From: Aliiglaciecola sp. LCG003 | GTDB lineage: Bacteria > Pseudomonadota > Gammaproteobacteria > Enterobacterales > Alteromonadaceae | Assembly (NCBI RefSeq): GCF_030316135.1 | Contig: NZ_CP128185.1 | Coordinates: 620,001-684,000 of the forward strand | Direction: 5' to 3' | DNA length: 64,000 bases | Shown here: positions 53,189-63,073 of the stretch, piece by piece | Layout: every line of letters begins with the position of its first letter | Numbering within the stretch: the first letter of the stretch is position 1 | Notes under the pieces: generated by a model | What the model saw: the letters and a program-made list of their open reading frames with translations, nothing else | The model's database searches: none | What the model was told of the DNA's origin: nothing | Translations under genes and position numbers: made by a program

Positions 53189-56100
53189 TTATTGAAAATC
53201 AATGCCCACAGCGATAACACTCTCAGTCTCGTCAAAAAAATCAGCCATACGTTGATCCACTAAATCATAATCTTCAGTTTTAAGAGCGGTTTCTAACTCT
53301 TTGCACAGCGCTAACAAAAGGGGGACGCCAGTGTAGCAGCATGCTCCATGCAATTTATGTATGAGGGCGGCGAGGCTTTCTCTATCGGAATCGTGCCAAC
53401 TAACTCGGATCTCTTCTACCTGCGCAGGTAACTGTTGAATAAAGTCTTGCAACACGTCCTGAGCCGCTTCTGCATTTTGATTTGCTCGCTGCAAGGCTAA
53501 AGACCAATCTATTGATGACAATTCTTGCGCTGAGGGATCCGATAAAGCACACCAACGCTTGATAAGCGTAACCAGATCACATAAATCCAGAGGCTTGGGT
53601 AAATAATCGTCCATACCAGAGGCTAATAAGCGCTCTTGTTCCTCTTTTAGCGCATGGGCGGTCAACGCAATAATAGGCGTACCCAAATTCAACTCCGTTT
53701 TTCGGATTAGACGAGACGCTTGTAGTCCGTCCATATTTGGCATTTGCACATCCATTAAAATTAAATCGTATTCATTTTGCTGACATAGCGACACAGCCTC
53801 TTCGCCGCTGAAGGCCAACGTGAGTTCGAGTCTTGTTGGCTTCAGCCATGTTCTTAGCAGGCGCAGATTCATTTCCATATCGTCCACAGCTAATACTTTT
53901 GCTTTGGGTAAACTCAATAGATCTTGTTGTACCTGATCGTGTTTGGTCTCAATTGGCTGTTCGGTCAAACTAGCAAGCTTACTGAGAGTTAATGGCAATC
54001 GTAAATGTCTAATAGATTCAGAGCGGTGTGAATAAACATCACTTTCGGGGCCTGAATACATGATGACTAAATCTTGCATTTTCAATTTCGCCAAATCGTT
54101 ATACAGCTCATCTTGGTTGGCATCACCATTTTGTGGGAGACAGACAAACACCGAATCAAACTTATGCTTTAAACGATTTAACTCACTAAATTTTTCTACT
54201 TTAGTCACTTCTGCACCAACATTGTTGAGCATTTGAATGGTCGAAAGAGTCGATTTAGGCTCGGTCTGATAAACTAAAACCTGCCTTTTATTCCAGCCGA
54301 TATTGCGAGAGAAGGATTCATTTTTATTCAAAACCGTTGTCATAATGCGGACAATAAAACAGCTACCTTCGCCAGGTTGGCTATCTAGCTGAATTCTACC
54401 ACCCATCAAACGCACCAATTGTTGACAGATAACTAGACCTAGTCCTGTGCCCTGATAGGAGCGACTTATCGCATCATCAATTTGTGAAAACGCATTAAAT
54501 AACTTTTTGCGATCGTGTTTGCTTATGCCTATTCCGGTATCTTCAATTCTAAAGTTGAGCTCAAACAGGTCGTGCTCCAAGGCTTTACCTGTGACGGCTA
54601 AACTGATACTTCCTTTGGGAGTAAATTTTAGCGCGTTGCCTAATAAGTTAGTCAGAATTTGCTTAATACGCTGTGCATCACCTATCAGTTTTTCCGGCAG
54701 TGGTGAAAGCTCAAAATAGAACTCTAGCTGTTTAAGGTGGGCTGATCTGGCCATTACACTGACCAATTCTTCAAGAATGTCATTGGGTAGAAAAGGTAGG
54801 CGGTTAAGCTGCAACTTGCCAGCTTCTATTTTTGAAACATCAAGTACATCATTCACTATACTCAGTAAACTGTCGGCTGCGGAGTTGATGATACGAACGT
54901 GTTCCTGTTTGTCTGGGGGTAAGGGCGTATTAACCAGCTCTTTGCTGAAACCTAAAATAGCATTTAGTGGTGTGCGTATTTCGTGACTCATATTGGCTAA
55001 AAACTGGGACTTGATATTACTAGCACTTATCGCGTCTTTTCGCGCGATATCGAGCCTGACATTCTGCTCTTCGATGAATTCCATGTTGTTGCGTAAATCA
55101 TTGGTGGCTTGTTGGATATCCTGCTCTAACTGATTACGGCTTTTATCTAGAATGGCGATAGAGAAAAGCCCCGCTTCGATAAAAACCCCAACTTGGAAGC
55201 AGTAAGTAGTGAAAGTGTTGCTGGGAAATATACCGGTTAAGCTAAGCATGCCTATCACCGCAGAAAGTGCCAACACGCCCCAGGCTAAGACGAAATATCG
55301 TGCGGGTCTGAATTTATTTAAATAACTCTCCACCCCCGCGGCTAAATAGGAAAGAATAGCAAACATACTGATTAGATAGACTAGGGTATTTTGCGACAAA
55401 ACTGGGAATAGATTGATTAACGAACAGAACCCCATCACTCCAAGTAACAATATATTAATTTTGATAAAGGGAGAAATTTTGGGGGCGGTATGTTTGGCAT
55501 CTAAAAAGGTATAAGTAAAAAGCCCTGATGCAATACCGATAATCACAAAAATGAGGTCCATATGTTGGCTAATCCACAATGTTAATCCATATGGAAGTAA
55601 CATGGTGGCATGGCCGCCCCAGATAAATTGCCACAACAATACGGCACAAATATAGCCAACATAGCCCAGTAAGCTTTTTTCTTTACTCCCAAAGTATAGG
55701 ACTAAATTATACACCGCCAAAATTAATAAACCGCCGTAAAACAGGCCCCATAATAGGTTATCCCAGAAGCTAGACAGGACATACTGAGAAAAGGGTTGGA
55801 TATCTATAGGGGCGATGATTTGAGTGCTGTGGGATTCCAATCGAATGAACAAATCAATAGTGGTGGCGTAGGGTAAATCGACTCTGATAGAGGGAAATCG
55901 GCTGGATTGATTTTGTGATAATTTTCCTTGTTTATCTGCTGCTATCAGGGTTTTACCGTGAAGTAGATAAAAATCGACTTTTTCAATATGGGGGAAGCCG
56001 ATATCGATGACCCATTCCTCAGCATCACTGACATTGCTAAAACTAGTGTGCAGCCAAATTCCTTTGTTTTGAATGCCGTAATTGGGATTGGAAGACGACT

Positions 56101-56323
56101 GCCACTTAAACTCATCGAGTTTCTTTCTAACTTGATCTATGTGCAACTGCTCGTTAGTCTCTTGCAAAATTTGTACTTTTTGGGAAAGCCGGATGATCTC
56201 GTTTTTATTGATTAATTGCAGAGTCGATTGAGCTAAGGCAAATTGACAGAGACTTAACAACACTAAAGTTAAACTCACTAAGTGGATGCTATGCCTTTTA
56301 CTATGGGCTAACGACTTTGTCAT
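53189..56323 (-). CDS. hybrid histidine kinase with 7TMR-DISM sensor, receivers and Hpt domain
   Basis: The 1044-residue protein has a signal peptide (about 1-31), a periplasmic 7TMR-DISMED2-like domain (about 35-170), seven membrane helices (about 185-385), a coiled linker and HisKA with His447 in NMSHEIRTPLNAILGFS. HATPase follows (about 550-660, with the N box and GTGLGL). A degenerate receiver without phosphate-accepting Asp seems to cover 675-785. A true receiver has Asp858 in LILMDVQMPNMDG, and a C-terminal Hpt domain has His989 in HKLHGACCYTG. The order resembles BarA-type phosphorelays. The response regulator is not in the window. The gene is divergent from the next one. Confidence 0.93.
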   Translation of the reverse strand: MTKSLAHSKRHSIHLVSLTLVLLSLCQFALAQSTLQLINKNEIIRLSQKVQILQETNEQLHIDQVRKKLDEFKWQSSSNPNYGIQNKGIWLHTSFSNVSDAEEWVIDIGFPHIEKVDFYLLHGKTLIAADKQGKLSQNQSSRFPSIRVDLPYATTIDLFIRLESHSTQIIAPIDIQPFSQYVLSSFWDNLLWGLFYGGLLILAVYNLVLYFGSKEKSLLGYVGYICAVLLWQFIWGGHATMLLPYGLTLWISQHMDLIFVIIGIASGLFTYTFLDAKHTAPKISPFIKINILLLGVMGFCSLINLFPVLSQNTLVYLISMFAILSYLAAGVESYLNKFRPARYFVLAWGVLALSAVIGMLSLTGIFPSNTFTTYCFQVGVFIEAGLFSIAILDKSRNQLEQDIQQATNDLRNNMEFIEEQNVRLDIARKDAISASNIKSQFLANMSHEIRTPLNAILGFSKELVNTPLPPDKQEHVRIINSAADSLLSIVNDVLDVSKIEAGKLQLNRLPFLPNDILEELVSVMARSAHLKQLEFYFELSPLPEKLIGDAQRIKQILTNLLGNALKFTPKGSISLAVTGKALEHDLFELNFRIEDTGIGISKHDRKKLFNAFSQIDDAISRSYQGTGLGLVICQQLVRLMGGRIQLDSQPGEGSCFIVRIMTTVLNKNESFSRNIGWNKRQVLVYQTEPKSTLSTIQMLNNVGAEVTKVEKFSELNRLKHKFDSVFVCLPQNGDANQDELYNDLAKLKMQDLVIMYSGPESDVYSHRSESIRHLRLPLTLSKLASLTEQPIETKHDQVQQDLLSLPKAKVLAVDDMEMNLRLLRTWLKPTRLELTLAFSGEEAVSLCQQNEYDLILMDVQMPNMDGLQASRLIRKTELNLGTPIIALTAHALKEEQERLLASGMDDYLPKPLDLCDLVTLIKRWCALSDPSAQELSSIDWSLALQRANQNAEAAQDVLQDFIQQLPAQVEEIRVSWHDSDRESLAALIHKLHGACCYTGVPLLLALCKELETALKTEDYDLVDQRMADFFDETESVIAVGIDFQ

Positions 56324-56525
56324 AATATGCAGAGGGTTACGTCAAAAGTTGATGAACAGGACAAGCCATTAAACCCTGAGAAGCCAGTTTTTTCAAACTC
56401 TTATCAGTAATTCAACAGGCAATTGCTGATTGAGGTAAATTGAATTGCCAAAATAGACCAAATAAAAGGTATATTAGTAGCCTCTTGTTAATTGAAATTG
56501 TGCAGCAGCACCAACGGAAACCTGT

Positions 56526-57644
56526 ATGAATAAAATAACTACTTGCCTAACGGGAGCATTAAGTCTCCTACTAAGCTCTGCAGCTTGGGGTTTAGCCCTG
56601 GACAAATTAACCTTACCTGCTGGATTCACAATCGCTGTGTATGCACATGATGTGACTAATGCCCGCCAAATGGCGTTAGGAGATAACGGCGTGGTTTACG
56701 TCGGCAGTCGTGGCGAAGGTAAGGTGCATGCGGTTATCGATGAAGACCGTGATGGCACAGCTGATAAAGTTGTATTAGTGGCCGATGGACTAACTATGCC
56801 CTCGGGAGTAGCGTATCGAAATGGCGATCTGTATGTCTCCGAAGTAAGTAGAATTGTAAAGTTCGCCAATATTGATAAAACCTACGGCAATAAGCCGGCG
56901 CTGGAAGTGGTCATTGATGGTTTACCAAGTGAGATACATCACGGCTGGAAAAACATCGCTTTTGGACCAGACAACTGGCTGTATGTGCCGGTTGGCGCAC
57001 CCTGCAATATTTGTCAAACACTTGGCGGTGAGAAGTTTGATGATCCTGTTTATGCCAGTATATTGAAGTTTAATATCAAAACAGGTGAAAAGCGCTGGGT
57101 GGCCAAAGGCGTTCGTAACAGTGTTGGCTTTGATTGGCATCCTGAGAGCAAAGAATTTTGGTTCAGTGATAATGGTCGCGACATGATGGGCGATGATATA
57201 CCACCCTGCGAAATCAACCGTGTTAGCGAAGATGGGCAACATTTTGGCTATCCGTATTTCCATGGTGGAGATGTCCCTGATCCAGAATTTTCTATTGGCA
57301 AAAACAAGCAAGATTATGTTGCCCCCGCGCTGAAATTAAATGCTCATGTCGCGCCCTTGGGGATTTTGTTTTATCAAGGAAGCCAATACCCTGCGTCTTA
57401 CAAAAATAATTTATTCGTCGCTGAACATGGCTCTTGGAATCGAACTAAAAAATCAGGTTATCGGGTGATGATGGCAAATATAAAAGACAATAAAGTGCAG
57501 TCATATACGCCTTTTATTGAAGGATTTTTAAATCCAGATGATAGTGCGTGGGGACGACCGGTTGCCATGCTTACACTGCCCGATGGTAGTATGTTGATAT
57601 CTGATGATTTCGCAAACGTAATTTATAGGGTAACCTACAAATAA
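56526..57644 (+). CDS. PQQ-dependent sugar dehydrogenase-like periplasmic protein
   Basis: The 372-residue product has a signal peptide (cleaved near SSAAWG, residue 22) and a six-bladed beta-propeller fold of the glucose/sorbosone dehydrogenase family. Typical pieces are ARQMALGDNGVVYVGSRG, HHGWKNIAFGPDNWLYVPVG, VRNSVGFDWHPESKEFWFSDNGRD and NLFVAEHGSWNRTKKSGYRV. A CNIC segment gives two Cys. Members oxidise sugars or sugar acids with pyrroloquinoline quinone; the substrate and cofactor use here are not proven. No pqq synthesis gene is visible nearby. It is 63 bp upstream of parC. Confidence 0.88.
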   Translation: MNKITTCLTGALSLLLSSAAWGLALDKLTLPAGFTIAVYAHDVTNARQMALGDNGVVYVGSRGEGKVHAVIDEDRDGTADKVVLVADGLTMPSGVAYRNGDLYVSEVSRIVKFANIDKTYGNKPALEVVIDGLPSEIHHGWKNIAFGPDNWLYVPVGAPCNICQTLGGEKFDDPVYASILKFNIKTGEKRWVAKGVRNSVGFDWHPESKEFWFSDNGRDMMGDDIPPCEINRVSEDGQHFGYPYFHGGDVPDPEFSIGKNKQDYVAPALKLNAHVAPLGILFYQGSQYPASYKNNLFVAEHGSWNRTKKSGYRVMMANIKDNKVQSYTPFIEGFLNPDDSAWGRPVAMLTLPDGSMLISDDFANVIYRVTYK

Positions 57645-57707
57645 CGAGTCCTTAACAGGTCTCAATTTGATCTCAATAATAACAATAATGAGCTTACAAA
57701 ATTTACT

Positions 57708-60011
57708 ATGAGTGAAGAAATCACCATTAATAAAGACGGTATTGAACAATTAGCGTTAAGCCGTTTCACTGAAGATGCGTATTTGAATTATTCAATGTAC
57801 GTGATTATGGACCGGGCTTTACCTCACATAGGCGATGGCCTTAAACCCGTGCAGCGTCGCATTGTTTATGCAATGTCTGAGTTGGGTTTAAGTGCCACGG
57901 CAAAATACAAAAAATCAGCTCGAACAGTCGGTGATGTGTTAGGTAAATTTCACCCTCATGGCGATTCGGCTTGTTATGAAGCCATGGTATTGATGGCCCA
58001 ACCCTTTTCTTATCGCTACCCGTTGGTTGATGGTCAAGGTAACTGGGGTGCACCGGATGACCCTAAATCCTTTGCGGCAATGCGTTATACCGAATCGAGA
58101 TTGTCTAAATTTAGTGAAGTTTTGCTAAGTGAATTAGGCCAAGGCACCGTTGATTGGCAGCCTAACTTTGATGGTACTATGGATGAACCGCGAGTTTTAC
58201 CGGCTCGATTACCGCACATTTTATTGAATGGTGTGACTGGTATTGCGGTGGGTATGGCAACCGATATTCCGCCACACAACGTCCGTGAACTGGCAAATGC
58301 TTGTGCACTATTGTTGGATAATAGCCGGGCCGAATTAAGTGATATTCTTGAACATGTTCAAGGGCCCGATTACCCCACCGAAGCGGAAATAATAACGCCC
58401 AAGGCGGACATCGTTAAAATTTATGAAACGGGTCGCGGTTCAATCAAGATGCGTGCGGTTTTTCATGAAGAAAACGGTGACATTGTCATTACCGCCCTAC
58501 CGCACCAAGCTTCTGGAGGTAAAGTCTTAGAACAAATTGCAGCCCAGATGCAGGCCAAAAAGCTGCCCATGGTAAGTGATTTACGTGATGAATCGGACCA
58601 TGAAAACCCCACTCGTTTGGTGATTACACCTCGCTCAAATAGAGTGGATATTGAACAGCTGATGCAGCATTTATTTGCTACTACAGATTTAGAAAAAAGC
58701 TATCGCGTCAATATCAATATGATTGGTTTGGACGGTCGACCTAAGGTTAAAGATCTACGTACGATTTTAACCGAGTGGTTGGTGTTCAGAAAAGATACTG
58801 TAGTGCGACGTTTGCAATACCGTTTAGATAAAGTGCTAGCAAGATTACATATCCTAGAAGGGTTATTAGTTGCATTCTTAAATATTGATGAAGTCATTCG
58901 CATCATCCGTTACGAAGAAGAACCGAAGAAAGAATTAATGGCACGCTTTAGCTTGTCAGATAAACAAGCAGAGGCAATTCTAGAACTAAAACTGCGTCAT
59001 TTAGCCAAGCTGGAAGAGTTTAAGATAAAAGGTGAGCAGGAAGATCTGGCAAAAGAGCGCGATGAATTGCAAACCTTACTGGGCTCTGAGCGTCGTCTAA
59101 AGACCTTAATTAAGAAAGAAATTTTATCCGATGCCGAAAAGTATGGCGATGACCGCCGTTCACCCATCGTCGAGCGTGGCGAATCAAAAGCATTAACAGA
59201 AAAAGAATTGGTGCCCTCTGAAGCGGTGACCGTTGTGCTGTCGGATAAAGGCTGGGCGCGATGCGCCAAAGGACATGATGTGGACGTTGAAGGTCTCAGT
59301 TATAAGGCCGGCGATGTTTATTTATCCAGTGCTAAGGGGCGTAGCAATCAGCAAGCCGTTTTCCTCGACTCGTCAGGTCGAACCTTTGCCGCAGATGCAC
59401 ACACTCTGCCATCAGCGAGAAGCCAAGGCGAGCCGCTTACAGGTAAGTTTAATATTGTCAGTGGCGAAACGGTGCAGCATGTGATCATGGGCTCGGACCA
59501 ACAACGCTATCTAGTTGCTTCGGATGCTGGTTATGGGTTTGTAGGCAAATTTGAAGATATGGTGAGTAAGAATAAAGCGGGTAAAGCCTTTTTATCCTTA
59601 CCCACTGGAGCTAAAGTGATTAAACCTCAAACCGTTAATAGTATTGAGACAGATTGGTGTTTAGCTATTTCTAATGAGGGACGCATGTTAATGTTCCCAT
59701 TACGTGATTTACCTAGTTTAGGTAAAGGTAAAGGTAACAAGATCATCAATATCCCATCGGCCAAGGCTAAAACACGGGAAGAGTACGTCAGCATGCTCAG
59801 TGTGGTGCCAGAAGGAGCTCAGGTTAAAATTGTCGCAGGTAAACGGGCTATGACCCTCAGTGCTAGCGATTTGGCCCATTACCAAGGTGAGCGTGGCCGT
59901 CGCGGTAATAAACTTCCAAGAGGCTTGCAACGGGTAGATTCAATTGAAGTGGAACAAGCGAGTCAACAACAGTCTACTGCTGCGTCAGATGATTCTGATA
60001 TAGCAGAATAA
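57708..60011 (+). CDS. parC: DNA topoisomerase IV subunit A
   Basis: The 767-residue protein has the QRDR helix [12 protein letters not shown], with Ser87 and the wild-type sequence, and the catalytic Tyr127 in [10 protein letters not shown]. The rest covers the breakage-reunion tower and a C-terminal domain of beta-pinwheel type, consistent with ParC length (752 in E. coli). ParC pairs with ParE to decatenate daughter chromosomes. parE is not adjacent here. The end is rich in Gln and Ser ([15 protein letters not shown]). A terminator follows at 60030. Confidence 0.97.
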   Translation: MSEEITINKDGIEQLALSRFTEDAYLNYSMYVIMDRALPHIGDGLKPVQRRIVYAMSELGLSATAKYKKSARTVGDVLGKFHPHGDSACYEAMVLMAQPFSYRYPLVDGQGNWGAPDDPKSFAAMRYTESRLSKFSEVLLSELGQGTVDWQPNFDGTMDEPRVLPARLPHILLNGVTGIAVGMATDIPPHNVRELANACALLLDNSRAELSDILEHVQGPDYPTEAEIITPKADIVKIYETGRGSIKMRAVFHEENGDIVITALPHQASGGKVLEQIAAQMQAKKLPMVSDLRDESDHENPTRLVITPRSNRVDIEQLMQHLFATTDLEKSYRVNINMIGLDGRPKVKDLRTILTEWLVFRKDTVVRRLQYRLDKVLARLHILEGLLVAFLNIDEVIRIIRYEEEPKKELMARFSLSDKQAEAILELKLRHLAKLEEFKIKGEQEDLAKERDELQTLLGSERRLKTLIKKEILSDAEKYGDDRRSPIVERGESKALTEKELVPSEAVTVVLSDKGWARCAKGHDVDVEGLSYKAGDVYLSSAKGRSNQQAVFLDSSGRTFAADAHTLPSARSQGEPLTGKFNIVSGETVQHVIMGSDQQRYLVASDAGYGFVGKFEDMVSKNKAGKAFLSLPTGAKVIKPQTVNSIETDWCLAISNEGRMLMFPLRDLPSLGKGKGNKIINIPSAKAKTREEYVSMLSVVPEGAQVKIVAGKRAMTLSASDLAHYQGERGRRGNKLPRGLQRVDSIEVEQASQQQSTAASDDSDIAE

Positions 60012-60029
60012 CGTCTAATCGAGTGCTAT

Positions 60030-60057
60030 GCTGGGTCCCTTGGCGGCCCAGCTTTTT
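60030..60057 (+). terminator. rho-independent terminator of parC
   Basis: GCTGGG (60030-60035) pairs with CCCAGC (60047-60052), and five T follow. It is 18 bp after the parC stop. Confidence 0.85.
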
Positions 60058-60247
60058 CTGTGCAATCGATGAGGTAATTGACCTTACTGGCAAGCGTCTA
60101 TCTTATGCGCCAAGTCTGATCACATTTAAACTGACTCATCGTACAGTTTTAGCCGCCAACGAGTACAGATTTGCTGTTTAAATTTGATATCAATTCTGAG
60201 CCCTTCTACTCTCTTGTTAAACATTACTGATTTGGAAATGACGTCCG

Positions 60248-62203
60248 ATGACCTCACTCGATCTACATACATCGTTACAACACACCTTTGGTTTTGATGA
60301 ATTCAGAACGGGTCAACAACAGGTCATCGAAAATTTACTCAATGGTCATTCTACCCTAGCTATTTTTCCAACCGGCTCAGGAAAGTCATTGTGCTATCAG
60401 TTTACAGCACTGCATTTACCACATTTGACTCTGGTAATATCCCCCTTGTTGGCCCTAATGAAAGATCAATTAGATTTTTTGCAGCTAAAAGGTATTCCTG
60501 CCGCTCGTATCGATTCGAGTATGAGTTACGAGCAAAATCAGCAGATCATGGGGCAGATTCGACAGGGACAGCTAAAAATATTGATGGTGTCAGTTGAGCG
60601 TTTCAAAAACGAACGCTTTAGACAGTTCATAGAGAGTGTCCCTGTTTCAATGTTAGTGGTAGATGAAGCTCATTGTATTTCAGAATGGGGCCACAACTTC
60701 AGACCAGACTATTTAAAACTTCCTGTCTATCAAAAGGCCTTAAATGCACCTTTGGCGTTACTGCTAACGGCGACTGCAACAAGTGAAGTCAGTCAGGATA
60801 TAGCCAGCAAATTTGCTGTAGGCCCACATAGCATAGTACAAACTGGCTTCTACCGTGCCAATTTACAACTACAGGCTATTGTAGCCACTGCACAACACAA
60901 AGATGCACTTCTAATCGACAATGTTTCTGCGCAATCCGGTGCAGGAATTGTCTATGTGACTTTGCAAAAGCAAGCGGAAGATGTCGCTAGACTGCTACAA
61001 CAACAGGGATTCAATGCAGCGGCGTACCATGCCGGAATGGCTGACGAGAAAAGGCAATTACTGCAACAGCAGTTCATGCAAAATGAAGTTGATATTGTGG
61101 TGGCAACTATTGCATTTGGCATGGGGATAGATAAAAGCAATATTCGTTTTGTGATCCACTACGAGCTACCTAAATCCATAGAAGGTTACAGCCAGGAGAT
61201 TGGCCGAGCTGGAAGAGATGGTCTGCATGCTAACTGTATTACCTTAGCCAGTTTACACAATCTGACTACCTTAGAGAATTTTGTCTATGGTGATGCTCCT
61301 GAGCTCTCGTCAATCCAAACCTTGCTTCAGTTGATTCAACAGCAAAGCGAATCTTCACGCTGGGAAACGCAACTTATTCCCTTGTCTAATACCACTAATA
61401 TTCGTCAACTTCCGTTAAAGACCTTGTTTGTTCAATTAGAATTGATGAAGGTTATAACCCCATTATTTGGCTATTTTTCAGAGTTTCGTTTTCGCTTTAA
61501 AGCCGAGCCTGAAACCATTTTGCAGCTTTTCGAAGGTGAAAGAAGACAGTTTTTAGCGGCAATTTTTCAATCCAGTCCACGTAAGAAAATTTGGGCAACA
61601 TTGGACCAAAAAGGACTCTATGAGGCTTATCCACATGAACGTGGTCGTTTAGTTAAAGCGCTTGATTATTTGCATGAAAAAAATCAGATAGAATTGCACA
61701 GCAAAGGTCACACAGATGTCTATCAAGTCGATGAGCAGGCGCTAGCCGAACCTAATTTAGCAGAACTACTTTTTCAATATTTTAAACAAAAAGAAACTGC
61801 TGAAATTGGAAGGATCGAACAGTTAGTTGATTTTTTTCAATCAAAAACGTGCTTGAGTCAACGTTTGGCAGGTTATTTTGATGACAATAGTTTATCGAAT
61901 CCTTGTGGCCATTGCAGTGTGTGTTTGAGCGGCCCCATAGTTTTGCCCGGCAGAAATAATGATGCGGTTGTGCCAGAACAACAAAGAATCAATCAAATTT
62001 ACGCTCAGCTATCAGCGTTGCTGGAAAAGAAGTTAATGACTCAATTGACCCCAGAATTATTCAGTCGGTTTTTAGCCGGTATGACGAGTCCATATTTAAC
62101 TAAAATAAAGGCCAAATCCGTTGCCGGATTTGGCCTTTATGAAGCTATGCGCTATCGCGATATTTTCCCACTCGCGGTTCTAGCGAGTGAAGCACATATT
62201 TAG
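60248..62203 (+). CDS. RecQ-family ATP-dependent DNA helicase
   Basis: The 651-residue protein has Walker A PTGSGKSLCYQ, motif II VVDEAHCISEWGHNFRPDY, motif III LLLTATATSEV and motif VI QEIGRAGRDG. A zinc-binding CGHCSVC lies near residue 555, with the partner Cys at the SKTCLSQR segment. The C-terminus is not a clear HRDC domain. RecQ helicases unwind 3'-5' in recombination and fork repair. The HNFRPDY and CGHC segments suggest a second RecQ type rather than the E. coli recQ ortholog. The 3' end overlaps the DUF1338 stop by 4 bp and contains a perfect 16-bp hairpin. Confidence 0.9.
   Translation: MTSLDLHTSLQHTFGFDEFRTGQQQVIENLLNGHSTLAIFPTGSGKSLCYQFTALHLPHLTLVISPLLALMKDQLDFLQLKGIPAARIDSSMSYEQNQQIMGQIRQGQLKILMVSVERFKNERFRQFIESVPVSMLVVDEAHCISEWGHNFRPDYLKLPVYQKALNAPLALLLTATATSEVSQDIASKFAVGPHSIVQTGFYRANLQLQAIVATAQHKDALLIDNVSAQSGAGIVYVTLQKQAEDVARLLQQQGFNAAAYHAGMADEKRQLLQQQFMQNEVDIVVATIAFGMGIDKSNIRFVIHYELPKSIEGYSQEIGRAGRDGLHANCITLASLHNLTTLENFVYGDAPELSSIQTLLQLIQQQSESSRWETQLIPLSNTTNIRQLPLKTLFVQLELMKVITPLFGYFSEFRFRFKAEPETILQLFEGERRQFLAAIFQSSPRKKIWATLDQKGLYEAYPHERGRLVKALDYLHEKNQIELHSKGHTDVYQVDEQALAEPNLAELLFQYFKQKETAEIGRIEQLVDFFQSKTCLSQRLAGYFDDNSLSNPCGHCSVCLSGPIVLPGRNNDAVVPEQQRINQIYAQLSALLEKKLMTQLTPELFSRFLAGMTSPYLTKIKAKSVAGFGLYEAMRYRDIFPLAVLASEAHI
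62105..62140 (-). terminator. hairpin inside recQ acting on the converging operon
   Basis: ATAAAGGCCAAATCCG (62105-62120) pairs perfectly with CGGATTTGGCCTTTAT (62125-62140) across the loop TTGC. It lies 60 bp after the DUF1338 stop on the minus strand, and T residues follow in that direction (stem end plus TTTAG). On the plus strand no T-tract follows. It is coding for recQ residues near IKAKSVAGFGLY. Confidence 0.65.
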
Positions 62204-63009
62204 CTTTTCACGTTAGTGCTTTCGAATATTTTATCTGCAGATGCAGCGACAAAACCGCGATACAGGCTACCGTCAGGTAGTGTATAACGCTGGGCAAACT
62301 CATAGAAACAGCTTGGAACTTGCTTTTTGGTATCGCTAAATTGTACTTCTATTTGGTCTGCCATGGTGGATGATTGAGCCAAGTGAACCTCTGGGCCACC
62401 TTTGATCTCGCCGCCAGAGGTGTTTAACACAAATCCGGCTAGTTTAAGTTGAGCATTTACGTCGGCTAATATTTGGAAGTGTTGTAAATGATTAACTGAA
62501 ACGGTGAAGTGGTTTGCTCTGAACCCCCACGCAGCCATCCATGCAGCATACTCAGACGCCTCTAAAAGAGTCTCATAATCTACACTGGAAATTTGCCAGT
62601 GAGTGCCTGAGTATAAGAAGTCGTCCATAGCTGCAGCACTGTCATCAATATTGGCCACCATTTTAGTGATAATCGCCTGTACTTCAGGGCTGAATTGTTC
62701 AACCAGAAGCTCACTGATAAAGACCTTAGGTTTGGTGCTATCCGGATGCTCGAAGTGTTTAGCTTTTAACTTTTTTTGTTCAAAATCATACTGACCTTTT
62801 TCTTCATAACCTAATGCGATGAATTGGGCTGCCAGTTTGTTCATATTGATCTTTTCAATATTAAATGTGCGAAAAGCAACATGGTCGTTGATCACTTCAC
62901 GTTGACCGTCAAATTCTTCCAATAGAGCATGAACTTTCTGAGCTGACGGTGTGATTGAGATATAATCTTGCCAGAGGTTAGCAAACAAGGTGTCTATTTG
63001 TGTATGCAT
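62200..63009 (-). CDS. DUF1338 family protein (HglS/YdcJ-like dioxygenase)
   Basis: From the ATG at 63009 the product has 269 residues and matches DUF1338: INDHVAFRTFNIEKIN carries the first metal His, and the C-terminal part has GGPEVHLAQSSTMADQ. Related HglS is a non-haem iron 2-oxoadipate dioxygenase/decarboxylase that yields 2-hydroxyglutarate; this short form is of unproven activity. The frame extends 18 codons upstream to 63063, but that start lies inside the arms of a hairpin, so 63009 is preferred. The gene follows astD directly, the usual arrangement in related genomes, which ties it to arginine or related amino-acid catabolism. Confidence 0.9.
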   Translation of the reverse strand: MHTQIDTLFANLWQDYISITPSAQKVHALLEEFDGQREVINDHVAFRTFNIEKINMNKLAAQFIALGYEEKGQYDFEQKKLKAKHFEHPDSTKPKVFISELLVEQFSPEVQAIITKMVANIDDSAAAMDDFLYSGTHWQISSVDYETLLEASEYAAWMAAWGFRANHFTVSVNHLQHFQILADVNAQLKLAGFVLNTSGGEIKGGPEVHLAQSSTMADQIEVQFSDTKKQVPSCFYEFAQRYTLPDGSLYRGFVAASADKIFESTNVKS

Positions 63010-63036
63010 ACTACGAATCACTCTTAAATATAGCTC

Positions 63037-63066
63037 GGGATGGTGCAACCTTTTGGACACCATCCC
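63037..63066. repeat. 9-bp perfect hairpin between astD and the DUF1338 gene
   Basis: GGGATGGTG (63037-63045) pairs perfectly with CACCATCCC (63058-63066) with a 12-base loop. No T-tract follows on the minus strand, so it is more likely an mRNA processing or stability element than a terminator. Confidence 0.6.
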
Positions 63067-63073
63067 AGTTGTT

